A stretch of 64,000 nt of DNA from NCBI GenBank assembly GCA_038025085.1, contig CM076144.1:13237501-13301500 (forward strand), given 5' to 3'. Position numbers and translations under genes: made by a program. Positions 1 through 12,876 of this stretch are shown piece after piece. Source of the stretch: Tetragonia tetragonoides. Lineage: Eukaryota; Streptophyta; Magnoliopsida; Caryophyllales; Aizoaceae. Positions within the stretch are counted from its first letter, which is position 1. Every line of letters begins with the position of its first letter. The notes beneath the pieces are model-generated. The model was not told where the DNA came from, did no database searches, and worked only from the letters and a program-made list of their open reading frames with translations.

Positions 1-391
1 AAGGGAATTTGACATCTGTTAGAAAAGATTTTTCATATTTATGTTCTTTGCCAAGAATTAGCTCCTTGTTGTACCAAAATAGAGGTCTGAGTTAAACGAC
101 TAGGTACAGCATCAATAATCAAGGTAATATGTATATGATGGTACATTGTAGTACGTGGCATTTTATATAGATATTTAGGTTAAGTTCCTGCACAGCGTCG
201 GGTATAGGGCTTATGGAATCTTACGTGAACTCAAGCAGACATCAATAATGATGAATGTTTGCTAGACCCCCCCCCCCCCTCCCCGGCCCTAAAATAAGGG
301 AACAAAAAGGAAGTTGGAAGAAGAAAAAATCCTCTTATTGTTGCAATATTTAGTCTTCATCCTGTAATGTTGAACTCCAACTTTGTTTCAG

Positions 392-3300
392 GGTGATTTG
401 GGATATTTGTACCTTGATTTATATTCAAGAAAGGAAAAATATCCTGGTTGTGCTCACTTTGCAATTAAAGGCGGTCGACGGATTTCTGAATCAAAATACC
501 AGCTTCCTGTATGATTCTGATTACTTTTTTATTTTTTATCTCGGCAAATTTGGTAATTGGTATACTTGTGGACATTGTTTTGCATTCTGTTTTGTGCTTG
601 GAAGTTACAAGGTTTTATTTAACTACTTTACTATACATCACTTTCCCAGATGTCATTTACTATTCTCTTATCATTGGAAAATGTGAACAAGATAAAATCT
701 ATTTCCTTAAGCTTCAAATGCTATACTTCCATTAGCAAAGAGTATCTGTTATTGTCCTCTATATGGCACAAAACTGGCCTCCGGGAGGAATGAATGCTTA
801 TGGTGGTTGGAGCCAAGGCCTTCAAAGGAGATGAATTTTCCCTTAAGTGGCCCTTGGTGGAGAATTAGAAAGTTAGAAAAGATGTAGAGTGTTTGACATG
901 AAGTCTTTCTCATATATATGTTCAGTGGTTATACTGCGATGAGACATGATGACTTGAACTGCAAACCAAACAATTTATCTGGTTATGTGGGCAAGGGCAC
1001 TTCTCCAATGCCTATTACCACGGAGTTTATGATATGACAGAACTGCTGCTATGCAGTGTCTGAAGTTTTGGCGTCTGAATTATCGTATTGTAATTAGAAA
1101 ATATTTAGATAATATCGTAAGATTGTAGTTTCTAGCTCTCTACTGCTTCATTCAACTCATGGTTCCATTGTGACTTGCTCTCCTTTTGGGGGCATCAAAT
1201 AAATAAGGGTCATCTGCATGTCTAGTGCCACTTGTGCTGGGATTATCTATCATCACAAGTCCTAATCAGCAGAATGTAATTTATGACTCACTATCTACCC
1301 CGAGGTTGCCTGTAATTCAAGCTCTGTGGAATGACAAATTGAGTGGGAATGCAGAACATGTGGTGGCAAGTGACAAATAATGCAGTATGCGGTGGATGTT
1401 TGTAATTTATCTTACATACTCATACTTAATGGCATGAGTGGCTAACTGTAAAAGAAAACTCTTAAGATATATTCTAGAGGTCACTAGTTCGAGCACCCCT
1501 AGGGCGACTGGAGGTTTTCCTTGTCGCTAACCTAGGGTCTGTGGGATCAGTAGGGCAAAGCTTAACGAGATATTGCATTAGATACTTGATAAAGTATTTC
1601 ATTACTTTATTTGAGATATCCAATGTGAAAATGCACATAATCTACTCAAATGTGTTTATTTCCTCCAACCAAATAAGACCCCTCAATTATGAATCAGTGT
1701 TAATCTACCATTAGTATTCGTGTACTCTATGTTCTAAACTAGACATTCATATTGAATGACCAATCCTGGAAAAACATTTGAGTTTATAGATAGTGAATTG
1801 TGGCAACTTTAACTAGCCTGGATGAGATATAAAGTAAACCAACCTTGCATAGTTCAAATTACTTTGTGATATATTGGATCACCCAACTTCCTCAGCTTTC
1901 TGGTCTCTTTTTGTTTTTATGGACAAAAGAAGCAAAACTAGTGATAACTTCCTTGGTCAAGGCTAGGTTCTCTGCTTCAGAAGTCAGAACTGAACCTGAT
2001 CATTTGTATGCTTATAGTGTGTATTATTTTAGTTCCATTGTTTTCATAAGAAGTATTGTAAAATAATCCGTTTCTAATAGCCTTTTCTTGTTGCTTTTTA
2101 GGTTGTGGCCCTTGTGTGCAATTTTTCCAATTCGAATGATCCGTCAACAGCAAGGCTTACCCATGGAGAACTAGAAACTTTGTTTCATGAGTTTGGTCAT
2201 GCTCTCCATTCACTCTTGTCAAGGACGGTAAGAATGAAGTTTGCTACACATGGCCTTGTAAGAAAAGTAACCAAATAATGGTCCACAGTTGAGATTTCAA
2301 CTCCTTTTTGTAGGAATATCAACATTTTTCAGGAACCAGGGTCGCACTTGATTTAGCTGAAACTCCTGCAAATTTTTTCGAGTGAGTATAATGCGTTCAT
2401 GCTTCTTGCATCATATGCCATAGGATCATAATAATTAGAAATTATAAGGTCCCATGCAATAAGTTCATTCATTCCACTTCTTCATAACCTTGCTGGTACT
2501 TATGAGGGGATAGCTTTCCGAAATCAGGTGTAACTGTTTAAGCACATTAAGTGACACAAAATTTACAGCCCTTTATCAGCCCTATCACCCTCCTTAATGT
2601 TCAAATGCTTGTGTGCTCTGTTTTTCAAAGATATAGAAGGAAATATTCCTAGGCAAGGCACATTCAGATACCTCTGCTGCTTGGATTATCTGCTTTATGA
2701 TGTTGGAACTTTGGTAATGTGCCAATTTACAACTGTCTATCATCAAAGGTACTATGCTTGGGATTACAAAGTTCTGAGGAGATTTGCTAAACACTATTCG
2801 ACCGGTGAAACCATACCAGAAAAACTGGTGGAGGCAATGCAAGGTGCCAAAAGGATGTTTGCCGCGACTGAGCTGCAACGTCAGGTATACTGGGGGCAAA
2901 ATGTGGGGATTAATGAACTAAGTCAAAACTAGTATTATCTCTTCACAGATGATGTGGAAAGGACTATGCACTAATGCTTTCCATGTTTCTCGTCAGATAT
3001 TTTATGCGTTGATTGATCAAAAGCTTTTTGGGGAGCCAGATTCTCCTCCAAGAGATACTATTTCAATTGTTGCAGATTTAAAAAGACAATATACGAGTTA
3101 TAATCAAGTTGAAGGAACACATTGGCACACGCGATTCAGTCACTTGCTGAATTATGGGGGAGGTACGCTTTCTACCAAGCATCATCCATGATTCAATTCC
3201 CTCTTTGTGATTCCTTCTTTTTTTTTCTTTTTTGTTTTTCCTTTTTGTTTTCCCATCTGTCTGGGCCAAATAAGAAGTACCAAATAGGTGGGTGCTCTGG

Positions 3301-4511
3301 GCGACATGAAATTTGAGGTATGAGACCTTTGGCTTGGGAAAAACTGCCTTACCCTTTGTCACAATCAAAAGTTCCTGGTGTATTTGATGATGGGCCAGAT
3401 GGCAGAAAGTACTTTATGTATGGAGCAAAAGAGGTACCGCCTCCGTCCAAAAGTCGTCAAAATTTCTGCTTTAGGATGTCTCAAGGGTTGTGGATTTTCA
3501 CCTTGTGATGTTATGTATTATATCTACTCCCTCAGTTAAAAGGCATTTTTTAAATTTGCACAAGATAGGAGATTGTGAAATCAAGAAAAAGAGATGGTAA
3601 AATAGCTAAGCTACCCTTGGTCATTAATTACCAAAATAGAGAGTGAAAATTAGTAATTTTCACGAAAAAGGGAGGGTAAAGTGGGAAAAGTAGCATAAAA
3701 TACAACTTGAGAATTGTTGTGAGCCTTATATTATGAAACGAAAATGAAACCAAAAAATTGCAATATCAGAGGGAGTACCTTTTAAGCAGACTAGAGACAA
3801 GGCACTAGATATCTACAGATTGTTTTCCTTTCCCAAAAAAAAGTAAAAAAAAATCTGTTTTTTCCAAAATGTGATAAGTTTTACAACTTGAGAATTGTTG
3901 TGTCCCTCATATTGTGAAACAAAAATGAAATCAAATAATCGCAATATGAACAGAGGGAGTACCTTTTAAGCAGACTAGAGACAAGGCACTAGAGTCTAGA
4001 TATCTACAGATTGTTTTCCTTTCCAAAAAAAAAAACAATCTGTTTTTTCCAAAATGTGACAAGTTTTACGGTGATAGAAGTGTAGAAAGTGGAAATGTAG
4101 CCCACAGATCACAGAAGATTCTAACGGGATTTGTAATATTATAGCCCCAGCCCCCACATGATATTTCCAACCGAGAATTTCTATTTATTTTGCTCAGGGA
4201 GCCCTGAGTGAGTAGCTCAGCTGGAACTGAGTTTTTATTTATTCCTTCTTCATTTTCTTCTTTTTGTAGGTTATTACAGCTACTTGTACGCGAAATGTTT
4301 TGCTGCCACAATGTGGAAAAACCTATGCCAAGATGATCCCCTATCACTTGACACTGGGACTGCCCTTCGAACGAAGTTTCTGCAGCATGGGGGTGCAGTT
4401 GAGCCCGTTGATCTAGTGAAAGACTTGATTGGGGATGGGAGCATGAGATATTACAATGGAGGGGTAATGCCTGACATTAGAGCTGTCTGCGAAGAGGTGA
4501 AGCTTACCTGA
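392..4511 (+). CDS. MIP: Mitochondrial intermediate peptidase, C-terminal part (gene cut by window start)
   Basis: Six exons can be joined in phase: 392-508, 2102-2227, 2314-2381, 2749-2884, 2997-3162 and 4270-4511. Together they give 284 codons and a TGA stop. All introns are GT-AG. The protein carries the M3 metallopeptidase zinc motif FHEFGHALHS in exon 2, followed by SGTRVALDLAETPANFFE, the usual second metal-binding region of thimet-type peptidases. The C-terminal part contains the conserved NYGGGYYSYLYAKCFA segment. Known family role: removal of short N-terminal octapeptides from precursors imported into the mitochondrial matrix. Exons upstream of 392, including the targeting peptide, lie outside the window. 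The intron at 509-2101 holds a SINE-like repeat, and the intron at 3163-4269 holds a Stowaway MITE with a tandem duplication. No frameshift or stop is seen. An organellar oligopeptidase of the same M3 family is the main alternative. Confidence 0.9.
1428..1612 (+). mobile_element. tRNA-derived SINE-like repeat in MIP intron
   Basis: An A-box-like stretch (TGGCATGAGTGGC, from about 1430) is followed some 55 bases later by a good B box (AGTTCGAGCACCCC, near 1486-1500). This is the RNA polymerase III promoter layout of plant SINEs. No clear poly-A tail or target-site duplication is seen, so both ends are approximate. Confidence 0.45.
3527..3775. mobile_element. Stowaway-like MITE in last MIP intron
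   Basis: The ends are inverted copies (CTCCCTCAG at the left, matching CTCCCTCTG read from the right), and both are flanked by TA (3525-3526 and 3776-3777). Length is 249 bp. The CTCCCT terminus and TA duplication are typical of Tc1/mariner-derived Stowaway MITEs of plants. Confidence 0.8.
3699..4066. repeat. Tandem duplication of MITE 3' end plus flank
   Basis: A block of about 180 bp beginning ACAACTTGAGAATTGTTGTG (about 3701) recurs at about 3883. Both copies include the MITE right end (GAGGGAGTACC), the flank TTTTAAGCAGACTAGAGAC and a poly-A/CTGTTTTTTCC tract. The duplication therefore arose after the Stowaway element inserted. It is intronic and removes no coding sequence. Confidence 0.85.
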
Positions 4512-5455
4512 ATGTAAGAATCCAAAATTTTCCCTGATTGGGGAAAAATGCGAAAGGGGAGGATGATTATAGGATTTAAAGTATTCGGAAGGGCTTCTTT
4601 CCATGAGATCCCAAGTGATGGTGCATGCAGGTTCATCCTTTGGTGTGAAATTGGGGGATGATATTCAAAGAGTGAAAGAGGTACCAAGTTATACACCACT
4701 AACGCCTGTCTCTCAGTTCTCCTTATAAGCGGGGTAAAGGAATCAGGGTTGTCTCCGAGGGTTGGATTCTTATTCTTGTTTACTCTTTAGCAGCAAAGTG
4801 AGGCAGCTGTATTAGTGTAGTCTTCTCTCCCTGACAAATTGTTATCAATATTCTTCGACAAAGATCTTGTCCAGGTGACATACTTGAGGGTTCCGTTTCA
4901 CTGCTACTCTGCGCACGAGTCTCAACTCTCAAGTACTGTCAGATGGCTTTGCCTTAGCCAAGATGCTCTTAAACGGCAGATTCTTAATTCTCATTAGCCT
5001 CTCTTCGACTGGAGTAACCATATTTGTACTGCATCATCAGCCAGATTTGATGTCAAGGAGCATAATTTATGGTGAAAATATTGCTATGATTAGTTTTGAA
5101 TTCTTTCCGCAAATATAATGATGTGTCTCAATTTGTAAATAGTTACTAATTGCAAAAGGTCGTTCATTCATGGATGGAACTGGAATTATGGTTCACTGAA
5201 TGTCAATTTGTTGATTGATGCATTAATCATTTTGCATTAACGACTTACCTATTGCCATATGCATTAAATCACACTCGTGGGGATTGACTCAATAGAATCA
5301 TGGTCAGCAACAAACGGTTGAGGGCATGAATATGATCTTACCCTTTGGTCAAAAGATGTATATCATTAAGGCCTGGGCTTGCTTATTATACCTAAGTGAA
5401 ACTTAGCAATACTCTTAACTGCTGCATATATTGGAACTGGCTGTACATGACAACA
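4512..5455. other. MIP 3' UTR and intergenic DNA
   Basis: The sequence after the MIP stop is presumed 3' untranslated region for the first few hundred bases. No further ORF, RNA gene or repeat was recognised. Confidence 0.5.
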
Positions 5456-5464
5456 TTGAATTTA

Positions 5465-6576
5465 GGGAAATTTCACCTCGCGTCCCTGAAGTTTGGCAAA
5501 ATACACACAAGATACAACCAACTTTCATAATGCACCATATACCCCTAAACTTCTACATTCTGGTCTAAAATATACATCCTATCATTTTCCCGTGAACTTT
5601 TGTACAGTTGATTAATTCTAATTTGTTTTTGTTTTTATTTTGTTATTATTTTTTTACAACAAAAAAAATTCCTTTTCACCTATATATATATATTTACCGT
5701 ATTTTCTTTTGGAAAATTCACCATATCATTATATAATTTTTTGCTTCTCACAAAAAAAAATTATTTGAATATACTATACTAACTTTCTTTCTTTTTTTTT
5801 TAAATAGCAGCTGTTTTCAACAAATATTTTTGTTGGCAATTTTTTTTTATTTAGTTCACATTGAAATTATTACATTGGATATTCTTTTATTTAATATACC
5901 ACAAATAATCCTTCTGAGGTGACATGTAATCGCTCTAAGTAATCTCACCCATATACATTTTTTCCACCTTTCTATCCCCCTCAAATACTACGATTATTTT
6001 TTCTATTGCAAAGTAATAATAAATCAATGGCTAATTTTAAACTTTCCGTTCAACATCAGAGGTTATTACCTCTTTGTCCACTACATCGATCACCAGATTC
6101 ACCACATCAAAAAAAAATGAAAATCTACCAATTTCATGTATTGCGAATTAGTATTTTTTGCCTATTTGTCTGAGCAAAGTTCACCTAAAAAATGGGAACC
6201 AAACATTGACGTTATTGTACAAATATTGCACATACTATTCTACTTGCTCTTGGAAACTACTCAAATAAAGTCTTGTCCAAACTTTGCCCTTACACAGGAC
6301 ACAACTATCTACTATTCCTTTTTGTAAAATAAAAAAAAAATGTATGAAAAAAAATGTTTGAACTATTCGCAATCACAAGCAAATTGTCCAAAAACTTTAA
6401 AAAGAAAAATAAAAAATACAAATTGTTCAGCAACTTGACAGTAAATAAACAGTGTCCACATGTGTGAATGCTTTACACCAAACTTTAATAGTTCAGGGGT
6501 ATATCGTGCATTTTAAAAGTTGAATGTATATCATGTGCATTTGGTCATACTTCATGAGCGCGCCGTGAAATTTCCC
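5465..6576. mobile_element. Non-autonomous Mutator-like element (1.1 kb)
   Basis: The element starts GGGAAATTTCAC and ends with the inverted form GTGAAATTTCCC. Terminal inverted similarity runs for roughly 100 bp at each end, with TATACCCCTAAACTT on the left matching TATACCCCTGAACTA read inverted from the right. A perfect 9-bp target-site duplication TTGAATTTA lies at 5456-5464 and 6577-6585. Long terminal inverted repeats with a 9-bp duplication are diagnostic of Mutator-type elements. The A+T-rich interior holds no credible transposase gene. Confidence 0.85.
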
Positions 6577-7019
6577 TTGAATTTAAATTGCATAATCGAC
6601 AAGTTAAAAGTGCCTAGGGATTTACATGGCTCACATTAGGATTAGGTACCAAAGCCCCTTATTTTCTCATCTAGGAGTTATCTTTTACTAGATAAAAAGC
6701 ATGTAGGTCTCTAAAAGGAATGTTACAGTACAGGATGAGTAAGAGCTGCCTTGGGGGTCATTCAAAAATCTTCTTTACTTCAAATCAAACATATAAAGAG
6801 GGGCAAGGGCTGGAGGTGGAATCAAATACACGAGATTTATCCTACCACTATCTAATCCAACAAGCACGCTAAGAGTAACCTATACAAATGGATTACAACA
6901 GAAACCATATCAGAGGCCGTCAACAATGGAAGAAGGTTCCCGAAGCACTGAGCTGCTGTAGAATAACTTCATGAGAAAGACTTAGTACCAGTAAAGCAAA
7001 TCCAATTGTTTCTCCATAC

Positions 7020-10000
7020 TCAGCTTTGTAAAGTGTAGGGTGAGCTGAGGGACGAATCAAAGCTCTCCGGTCCATTTTTATTCTCAATTCTCACTATCCA
7101 CTCACGGATAATTGGATTGACAATTTCTGGACATTCGTCGTGAGGGCAATGACCTACAATATACCACAATCATATTCAGCTCATATTCAAGAGTACTATT
7201 ATTTAAGGTCTGCTAGGGGAGTGCTGTAATTACCAGCATCAAGTTCCTTAATCACAAGCCCAGCACAATGCTCCCTCAGCATTGCCAGCTTGGAGCTAGA
7301 ATCAGCTATTGGGTCTTTCATTCCCTAAAGGAAAATAAACCATTAATTAGACAAACAAGGCAAATGCTACAAATTTTAAGTTCCTGCCGCCCAATTAGAA
7401 GTTACCTGTATGACTAGAACTTTCTCATTTAATTTGCTAAAAAGATGATTGAGGGGAATTGACAAATTGAAGCTGAAGATACTTTCCATGAACTCTGTTG
7501 AACCAGGATCATATGACTTCAACAATTGTCAAGGATAGTAATGCTGGAACCATACGCAGTTCAATTAAGTCAAATAATATCAGCGCACATAGTTGCACAT
7601 GTTTTTGTCAACGGAAAAGGATACTGCTCTTAGCATTTCATTGATGAGCCAATCATCAGCTCTTTCTGGCCGCTTCAAGGGAAACAAGTTATCAGAGAAA
7701 GGAAATAGAAAAGTCATCATACAAGACACTGTACAGAATTGGCATACACAGCAGGCCCACTTACAGTTGGGTAGCAGTTCTTAACAAGGCTCCCCGTGCT
7801 CAATCTCAAGTAGGGCAGAAGTGCTCTAGCCCCCAACCAAGCAGCGCCAGAAATTTGCCTTTCCTGAAATGGATTTTAGATAAGATAGTTCCTTTAATGC
7901 AGAAGTAAGTTTTGGACAAGGACTCTCCAGACGCAGACAAGGAAATTGGACAAGGAACTAAATACTGATTCAGAAAATTCTAGTACAAGCAGCTTCCTTA
8001 CTTTGAAGAACAGAAGTGAGGAATATCCTGGGATGACATCTCCAGCAGTGTTCAAAAGAACAATAGACTTAATCAAAGAAGGCCAAAGACCACCAACAAT
8101 AGATATGAAGTATCCTGGCATTCAGAAACATCAACTACGAGTTACAAATTTACTGACAAGTAAAGCTTATCAATAGATTCAAAATGCTGGACAATTTGGG
8201 AAGAAGTGCACAGTGAAACTTACCACCAACTGAGTTCCCAACAAGATGGGCTGGCTCACCCACAACCTCAATGATGAAGTCACACAACAATTCAGCCCAC
8301 ATTAGCTCAGTGTAAACAATATTTGGCTTTTCAGACTTGCCAAACCCTAGTAGCGTGATGCCCCAAACTCGATTTCCATCACCTGCTATACTATGCAAAT
8401 TGTCACGGTAATGTTCACAAAAAGCTCCAAATCCATGGACGAGAACAACAGCAGGCCCTTCACAACCAACAACTGCGTACTGGAAAACAGAATGGTATCT
8501 CAATAATGGCCACAAAGACAAATTTGGCTGATGGAAAAGGGCTTCTCTACGCATAAGAAGAGTCAAACTTTAGAAATTTGTTAGTTATAAAAGGTGTAGT
8601 CGCATTAATGAGTCTCCTCCATTACTGACAAGTCGCATTCAAGCAAGATCCAAATGACCATGGAAGGTCAAGTAATTCAAAACTAATTCACATCAGAAAG
8701 ATAGTCCTGTAAAGATACCAGACCCAAATTGGATGAACCGAAAACCTGACAGAATCACTTTTTGGCAAGGTTGATTTTGAGAGTCAACATTACTTTAAAG
8801 AAACACAATAGACTATGAAAATATGTCATATGTTGTATATATGTCCACCAGAAAGAAAAGTGATCAGGCTCTGCGGAAAATCAGATGAAGAAAAGGAAAA
8901 ACTCTAGCCTCATTATGCGCAGTTCCAGCCATTTGGCAAATTATTCTAAAAGAAATCACACGCCAACATAGTGCTAAAATCTTCCTCCCCAGAGGAAATG
9001 AAAGAGTTGGTGCAAAAACGGCCGTCTTGTTCATGGCCTGTAGTGGAGGGAAAAACTTGGTGGGGTTTCTGTGATGTCTAGGTAAAAATACAGAGTCATT
9101 TCTTACTTCTACAATGGCTACCATTAATGTCTAAACTCATACCTGAATTAGGTGACCATTCCATCTCCATATCCTGTTAGAGTATGGTTCTTCCTTCTGT
9201 AATTGACTCTTCAAACCCAGAAGCCAATACCACTGCCACAAACATTAGGATGCTTTAGTGAAAGTTGAAAGTAGGTATAGAGAAAGCATTTCATTCAATG
9301 AACAAAACATTTCCATAGCAATACAGTCAGCTACATAACATTTCCAGTACCTCCATCGAGCATACAGCATCGATGGCTGCAGCAACAGTGGTAGCTGAAT
9401 ACCCAAAGGGAGAAATAAATCCTGCATTGCGTTCTTTCTCATATTTTATAGCTTCATAATATACTCTCCTTCTGGATATGACACCAAGCTGCAGAGCAGA
9501 CCCAAAAAGAGCTCCAAATGAAGCTCCATTTCTGGTTTCAGTCTCTTGTAACCTTTGGTGGACCCTGACACCAGAGCAGGCTATGATAAATTTACTAAGT
9601 CAATCATACACATTACACAGGGCACAACTGTCAAGAATATAATGTCCAGCAGGGAATCAGAAATCATTGCCTTTTGCTAAGTAGCTTCCTTTTATGAATT
9701 TATGTGCTCTAGTACTCTTAATACAACAAGAAATTGTCAAAGGTGTCTACCCCTTGAAAAATTAGCCGCTTGCCTATAAAGAGCAGCATGCCTTCTTGAC
9801 AGGCTTTGTTGACAAGTTCAAGTTCTAGAACATACTTTGAGCAGCGCCTACAGAGCTTTAGCAGTACAACTACCAGTTTGGAACATATTACTACTCGCAA
9901 ATCCTTTAGTCGTACAAATCAACAGGAACAGTAGATGCTTCACTTCATATGTGCACAAAGAACATATTACGACTTGACTGAGTCTGCTACATGACTAAAT

Positions 10001-12434
10001 GTAAAGCTCGATCAAAATTGTACAATAGCATAGATCTTAAAACAAACTTACTCTTGCCAGTCATCTCGTGCTGTTCCTTCCAGATATCTTAAATATCCAG
10101 CCAAGCCATTCAATACAGTGTTTGTCCCACCGGCAACTATGTTTCCTTTAGTGGTGGCAAAAACAGAATTTTTCGGCCTTCTCTTCTGGGTTTGGTTGGG
10201 ATTCTGGCTGTTGCTTCCTGATTTTGATAACCTCAATTCCCCAACCACAGCACTACGCGACTCAACCAGCTTCATGTGGTCCTCCCTGAATACAGCTTCA
10301 GCTGAAGTGTTTTTGATTGAATACCATTTTTCTTTTCCTTTCTTTGAGTGAGAATCCATGAGTTTATCCAAGTCATCAATTGTGGGTAGATCACCTGATT
10401 CATTTGCATTTCCATTTGTCATGACCATGTCAGCACTAGACACTATACTGGAGCTTAAGTTTAGCTTCGGTAAAAGAAGATGCGGAACAATTAATGATAC
10501 AAGAAAGCTCACCCCAATCTAATTCCACGTGGCAATTAGGTAATGATGGAGTATCGAGCAGTGAAATATCATCAATTTGAGGTCTCTTCAAGTCCCTAAA
10601 AACTATAGGCAGGTCATCCAAGTCCTAAACACCATATGAACGGAGTCAAACATAGATGATACTGTAAGTACTTAAGCCAAGACAATCACAATTACCTCAA
10701 AATCATAAAATGGAGTCCGCCACAATGTAACTTTGGGTTTCCACTCTAGGAAACTATCTGCTGTTAGGGTCTCCTCAACAACATCAATCAAAGAGCACAT
10801 GCCATATTCAATCTCGTCTTCCACATATATATTGGTGGCTTTAACCTGTTCAAGTCCTCATCAATGAAGGTTTATAAAGTCAGTTGCCGATGCTCAATGT
10901 TCCCTTCATATACTGACCACTAAATATCATCGTAAGTATACCTAATGTGTAACAACCTCTTTCACCAGTCCCTGCAGAATGTCTTCCACACGCCCAAATC
11001 TGACCATTAAATTTGATCCCTGTTCCTTCAGTGACCTTCTTAGATCTTCTACAGCAAGAAGTAATAATTCTAGCATTTCATGAGAAAAACCTGCAGTACG
11101 ATATATGAAGGTCACTACAAACAGCCTCACCTCATGGCAAAGTGGAAGCATGATATAGCTTACATGCAAGCTGTGATCTGGAGCGGCCAAAGCTTTTATG
11201 GATGGCTAGTTAAATAATATGGTATGAAGATGAATGACAAATTCATAAAGCAAATCAAACTCCATACAATACCACTATCCCAACTCACTAGGATCCTGTC
11301 TAAGCGAGGTAAGGGGAACCAGATTAGAGAGAGGCTGTTTTCAGTTCATTCGACCATTAATGTGAAATGCATTGACCATGACCTATTTCCACCCTTGTAA
11401 TTAATTCTTATTGGGTGGTGGTTGCCTTGTAATTAATTCTTATTTAATTACTTCTTATTGGAACTTTCTTTACTAAATTCTATTTCTGTTTGTTTATGTC
11501 AGGCACAGCCAGTGGCAAGCATGAAAGGAAAGCACCAGCGGTCCAGTATAACAATAAAACCAATTGCTTTGATGCTCCACAGAGTGGATAGCTTTTCAAT
11601 GAAAAGTGTCAAACACAACACATATTGCCAAGTGATGGTGCACCCATATTCCACAGGTTAGTTAATACTACATCCCAAATTTCAGGTCAAATTGACCAAA
11701 TTAATGATACCATCCCCACCCAAACCCAAAGTCTGATACTTTTTAATATCAGACGAACACATATCTAATTGCTCATCAATCTGCATAATGTGAGCCATTA
11801 CCAGCGTAATTCTTTCCCTACAGTTTAGTGTTTAATATTTCAAAATACTAATAATTAAGACATGCAGCAACTAATTCTATCACAAGTCATAGAAAGACCG
11901 TCTTATAGAAGTTTTTGTGTTTCCGAAACTCCAATCATTAGTTAATAGACATAATCTTCCAATTGAATCGAGCAGTGGCACCCCGTACTATCGCCACCGT
12001 TTTCAAATTACTAGTAACAAAAACCCTAAATAAAGCAATAATCACCAGAATCGAATCGAAAACAGAGAAGTTCCCCCACAACACAACCCTAAAATGCATA
12101 AATTATATTACAGCATCCAGAGAGAGATAGAGACTTAACGGGAGAGAATGCGGTGATCGAAGGCGTAAACAGGAACAACAACAGGATACTTCGATGCAGC
12201 GACAAGGCCTGGATGATCGTCGACACGAAGATCGTGCTTGAACCACAGAACAGCAGCGCCATTGTTGTTGTCGCTGCTAGTACATTCTGTTGCGACATTG
12301 GTCTTGGCTTTGGCAATGGAGGAGAGAGAAAGCGAGAAAGAGGGAGATGGTGCTCGGAGGAGAGAGAGTGTAGGAATGGGAGTGGTAGGTGGAGAGAAAA
12401 AGCGAAGTGGTGGAGTGAGATGAAGAAGCGCCAT
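7020..12434 (-). CDS. Photolyase/cryptochrome N-terminal domain fused to alpha/beta hydrolase
   Basis: Fourteen exons on the minus strand (in transcript order): 12434-12140, 11090-10957, 10845-10696, 10624-10513, 10394-10052, 9564-9351, 9232-9143, 8479-8224, 8114-8002, 7863-7765, 7672-7625, 7516-7406, 7324-7234, 7153-7020. The sum is 2190 nt, or 729 aa. The start is the first true ATG (MALLHLTPP). The Ser/Pro-rich first 50 residues look like an organelle transit peptide. The N-terminal half has the photolyase-type AVLWFKHDLRVDDHPGL motif and the KEQGSNLMVRFG region, but the large FAD-binding domain is absent. A middle segment (ETRNGASFG, ISRRRVYYEAIKYEKERNAG) resembles the plant fusion homologue (my recollection is Arabidopsis At4g25290). 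The C-terminal half is an alpha/beta hydrolase with VLVHGFGAF oxyanion loop, GNSVGG nucleophile elbow and a late His (AGHCPHDECPE). Substrate is unknown. The donor after exon 2 is weak, and a site 3 bases downstream is also possible. Confidence 0.88.
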
Positions 12435-12876
12435 TTTTTGAGGAGAGAGAAACAAGGGTTGAGAGTTGAGAGTGATTTATCCATGAAATTGAGGATACTT
12501 TGATAGTGAAGGGTAAGGCCAAGGAAATTCACATGTTTTTGAGTTTGTGGAGGAGAATTAATGGCTGAAAATGTTGCAGAGAGAGAGAGAGAGAGATTTT
12601 CTTGTGGAGGAGATGGGTTCTTTTCTTTTGCTACTCGGTACTGAGTTCACTGTTCAGTACTAGTGACTAGTGAGTGGACTCGGTTCGGCTCCTGGTTAAG
12701 TTAAGCTGACGCTGTGGCGCCAACTCCTGCTAAAATTGTTGTACTAATCTAATCCTAAGTTTAAGCAATTTTAAAACTTCATTATTTTGTACAAATTGAT
12801 GGTCAAATGTTGTAAATTTTGACGTTAAGAAAATGAACATAAAGATTTTTTTTTGATATCGATGGAGTATATATCT
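12435..12876 (-). promoter_or_regulatory. 5' UTR and presumed promoter of the photolyase-hydrolase gene
   Basis: This is the upstream flank of the minus-strand gene. It contains a short GA-rich run near 12579-12596 (CTCTCT on the gene strand), common in plant 5' leaders. No clear TATA box can be assigned. A LINE starts immediately upstream, at 12891. Confidence 0.35.
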
